DNA of 64,000 nt, from contig OX463813.1 of assembly GCA_949825045.1 (NCBI GenBank), positions 1,364,001-1,428,000 on the forward strand, read 5' to 3'. The translations under genes and the position numbers were made by a program. Positions 63,088 to 64,000 of this stretch are shown one piece after another (the first letter of the stretch is position 1; the number at the start of each line of letters is the position of its first letter). This stretch comes from Argyresthia goedartella (lineage: Eukaryota > Arthropoda > Insecta > Lepidoptera > Argyresthiidae). A model generated the notes under the pieces. That model was not told the DNA's origin, did no database searches, and saw only the letters and a list, made by a program, of their open reading frames with translations.

Positions 63088-63412
63088 CTTTCTTCAACGA
63101 TTTAATGATGATATCTAATTCACTCCTCGTATAAACATCCTTTATAAAGTTATTCAAAACATCCCTTACATCTTTCAATGATTCGTTCAGTAAAAATTGA
63201 ACATCTCCTCGTAGATCATTAATCTTTTTATCAACGTATTCCTTATTGACGGCATCGTTTGATTCGTGTGGTGACTGTAAACCTTTTAATCGAGACGATT
63301 GAAGATCAAAATGACCCTCTTCATTTTTGGTCAACGCATTATCAGTAAAATCAAACAATTGGGATAAACGTAAACGTTTATGAACATGATGACCAAATTT
63401 ATCAATGTTCAT
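63056..63412 (-). CDS. Short fibre-like Polinton protein
   Basis: 118 residues from ATG 63412: MNIDKFGHHVHKRLRLSQ, a linker, LKGLQSPHESNDAVNKEYVD, then a coiled-coil-like tail (RGDVQFLLNESLKDVRDVLN). The D-AVNK-YVD motif is like that placed before the trimeric stem in phage tail fibres. The 3' end overlaps the integrase by 32 bases. Homologous to 3666-3956. Confidence 0.6.
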   Translation of the reverse strand: MNIDKFGHHVHKRLRLSQLFDFTDNALTKNEEGHFDLQSSRLKGLQSPHESNDAVNKEYVDKKINDLRGDVQFLLNESLKDVRDVLNNFIKDVYTRSELDIIIKSLKKDEAASGKRNS

Positions 63413-63495
63413 ATTACCGAGCTAGGTTACTCGAGTTATTAGTAGAGAGGTTGGCAATGAAGTAAACAGCAATAATTTAGGCAGGGTTATTTATT

Positions 63496-64000
63496 CTAAT
63501 TAAGCAAACCACTTTCCTTAAGTTCTTCTATAATGGATATTATTTCATTATCAAGTCCAGTGTTTCCAGCGTCACGAGATGCAATAAGTAGTTTTAACCT
63601 TTCCACTAGCTCGTTTGGATCGTCCCAGTAGACATAATCAATATTTTTCTTCCATTTTTTCAGTATTGCTAAACCAGAACCTTGGATCTGATTGTTATCA
63701 TGTTTAACATTAAAGAGAGGTTTAATAATTTTTATGTATTTTATTCCTTTGTTGCTCTTTATTGGTTTATTTGGATCATAATCTCGTCTGTGCGCATTTG
63801 TCTCTATCAACATTAACTTATAATTCACCAGGTCTTCCTTGGTTAAACCTACTAAGTTTGGTGATTGTTTAGTTAGCAACTCCATCAATCCATGAGTCTT
63901 ATTGTAACCATGTGTTCCCACTGTGATGGTTTTGTCAGTAATAGTAACATTAGCTGACCCCATCATAAGTTTTCCTCGGTCGACTCTTATCCCGAAAGGA
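63496..64000 (-). CDS. Polinton protein of unknown function, C-terminal part (runs off the window)
   Basis: The frame is open to the right edge (PFGIRVDRGK at the last complete codons), so the ATG at 63966 is internal, not the start. It matches the second half of 2791-3597: NAHRRDYDPNKPIKSNKG, KKWKKNIDYVYWDDPNELVE and SRDAGNTGLDNEIISIIEEL. It is followed by the fibre-like gene as in the left copy. The N-terminal charged part and the ATPase are expected beyond base 64000. Confidence 0.7.
   Translation of the reverse strand, partial: PFGIRVDRGKLMMGSANVTITDKTITVGTHGYNKTHGLMELLTKQSPNLVGLTKEDLVNYKLMLIETNAHRRDYDPNKPIKSNKGIKYIKIIKPLFNVKHDNNQIQGSGLAILKKWKKNIDYVYWDDPNELVERLKLLIASRDAGNTGLDNEIISIIEELKESGLLN

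Overview
This window looks like a repeat-rich stretch of an insect genome, most likely a moth or butterfly. The evidence is eukaryotic: GT-AG introns, AATAAA signals, tRNA-derived SINE heads, several LINE families, Ty3/gypsy and BEL/Pao retrotransposons, and short TAGGTAGGTA-type intron tracts common in Lepidoptera. The order is an inference; no species marker is visible.

The two ends carry two copies of a virus-like DNA transposon of the Polinton/Maverick (adintovirus-like) type. The left copy (about 1221-16269, + strand) has a packaging ATPase, a broken coiled-coil/basic protein, a short fibre-like protein, an integrase, a phospholipase-A2-domain protein, an adenovirus-type protease, two capsid proteins, a tiny basic protein and a D-x-Q-G-F protein. 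It is decayed: a gypsy element with short LTRs (4194-8767) splits its integrase, a 3-kb TG...CA insertion (11131-14146) splits its minor capsid gene, and several genes have stops or frameshifts. The right copy (about 53717-64000) is much better preserved. It carries the protein-primed DNA polymerase on the + strand and the virion block, intact but running off the window edge, on the - strand. Virion genes overlap by ATGA or TAATG. Relative to the small gene that follows the polymerase, the virion block points in opposite directions in the two copies.

Between them lies a graveyard of nested elements. LINE fragments occupy 16381-20709, 22976-28525, 30889-31640, 33870-34810 and 42520-44130. There is a BEL/Pao relic (20994-22975), one nearly intact two-ORF LINE (37885-42391), a gypsy element cut short in its integrase (about 45060-49850), a 65-bp tandem repeat, and two long inverted-repeat (fold-back) structures (28526-29996 and 50195-52224).

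Two stretches look like spliced genes. At 32016-37511 a single promoter and signal-peptide exon is followed by four tandem copies of an exon2-intron-exon3-polyA cassette. Every junction is phase 0, and the cassettes encode a secreted protein with proline-rich hexapeptide repeats (NPKQPD type) that differ in number from copy to copy. Only the first cassette has its own signal exon, and a LINE has broken the second. At 52390-53419, immediately upstream of the polymerase, four phase-2 exons encode a lysine-rich, ESDEE-repeat protein. These two loci are the most unusual biology here.
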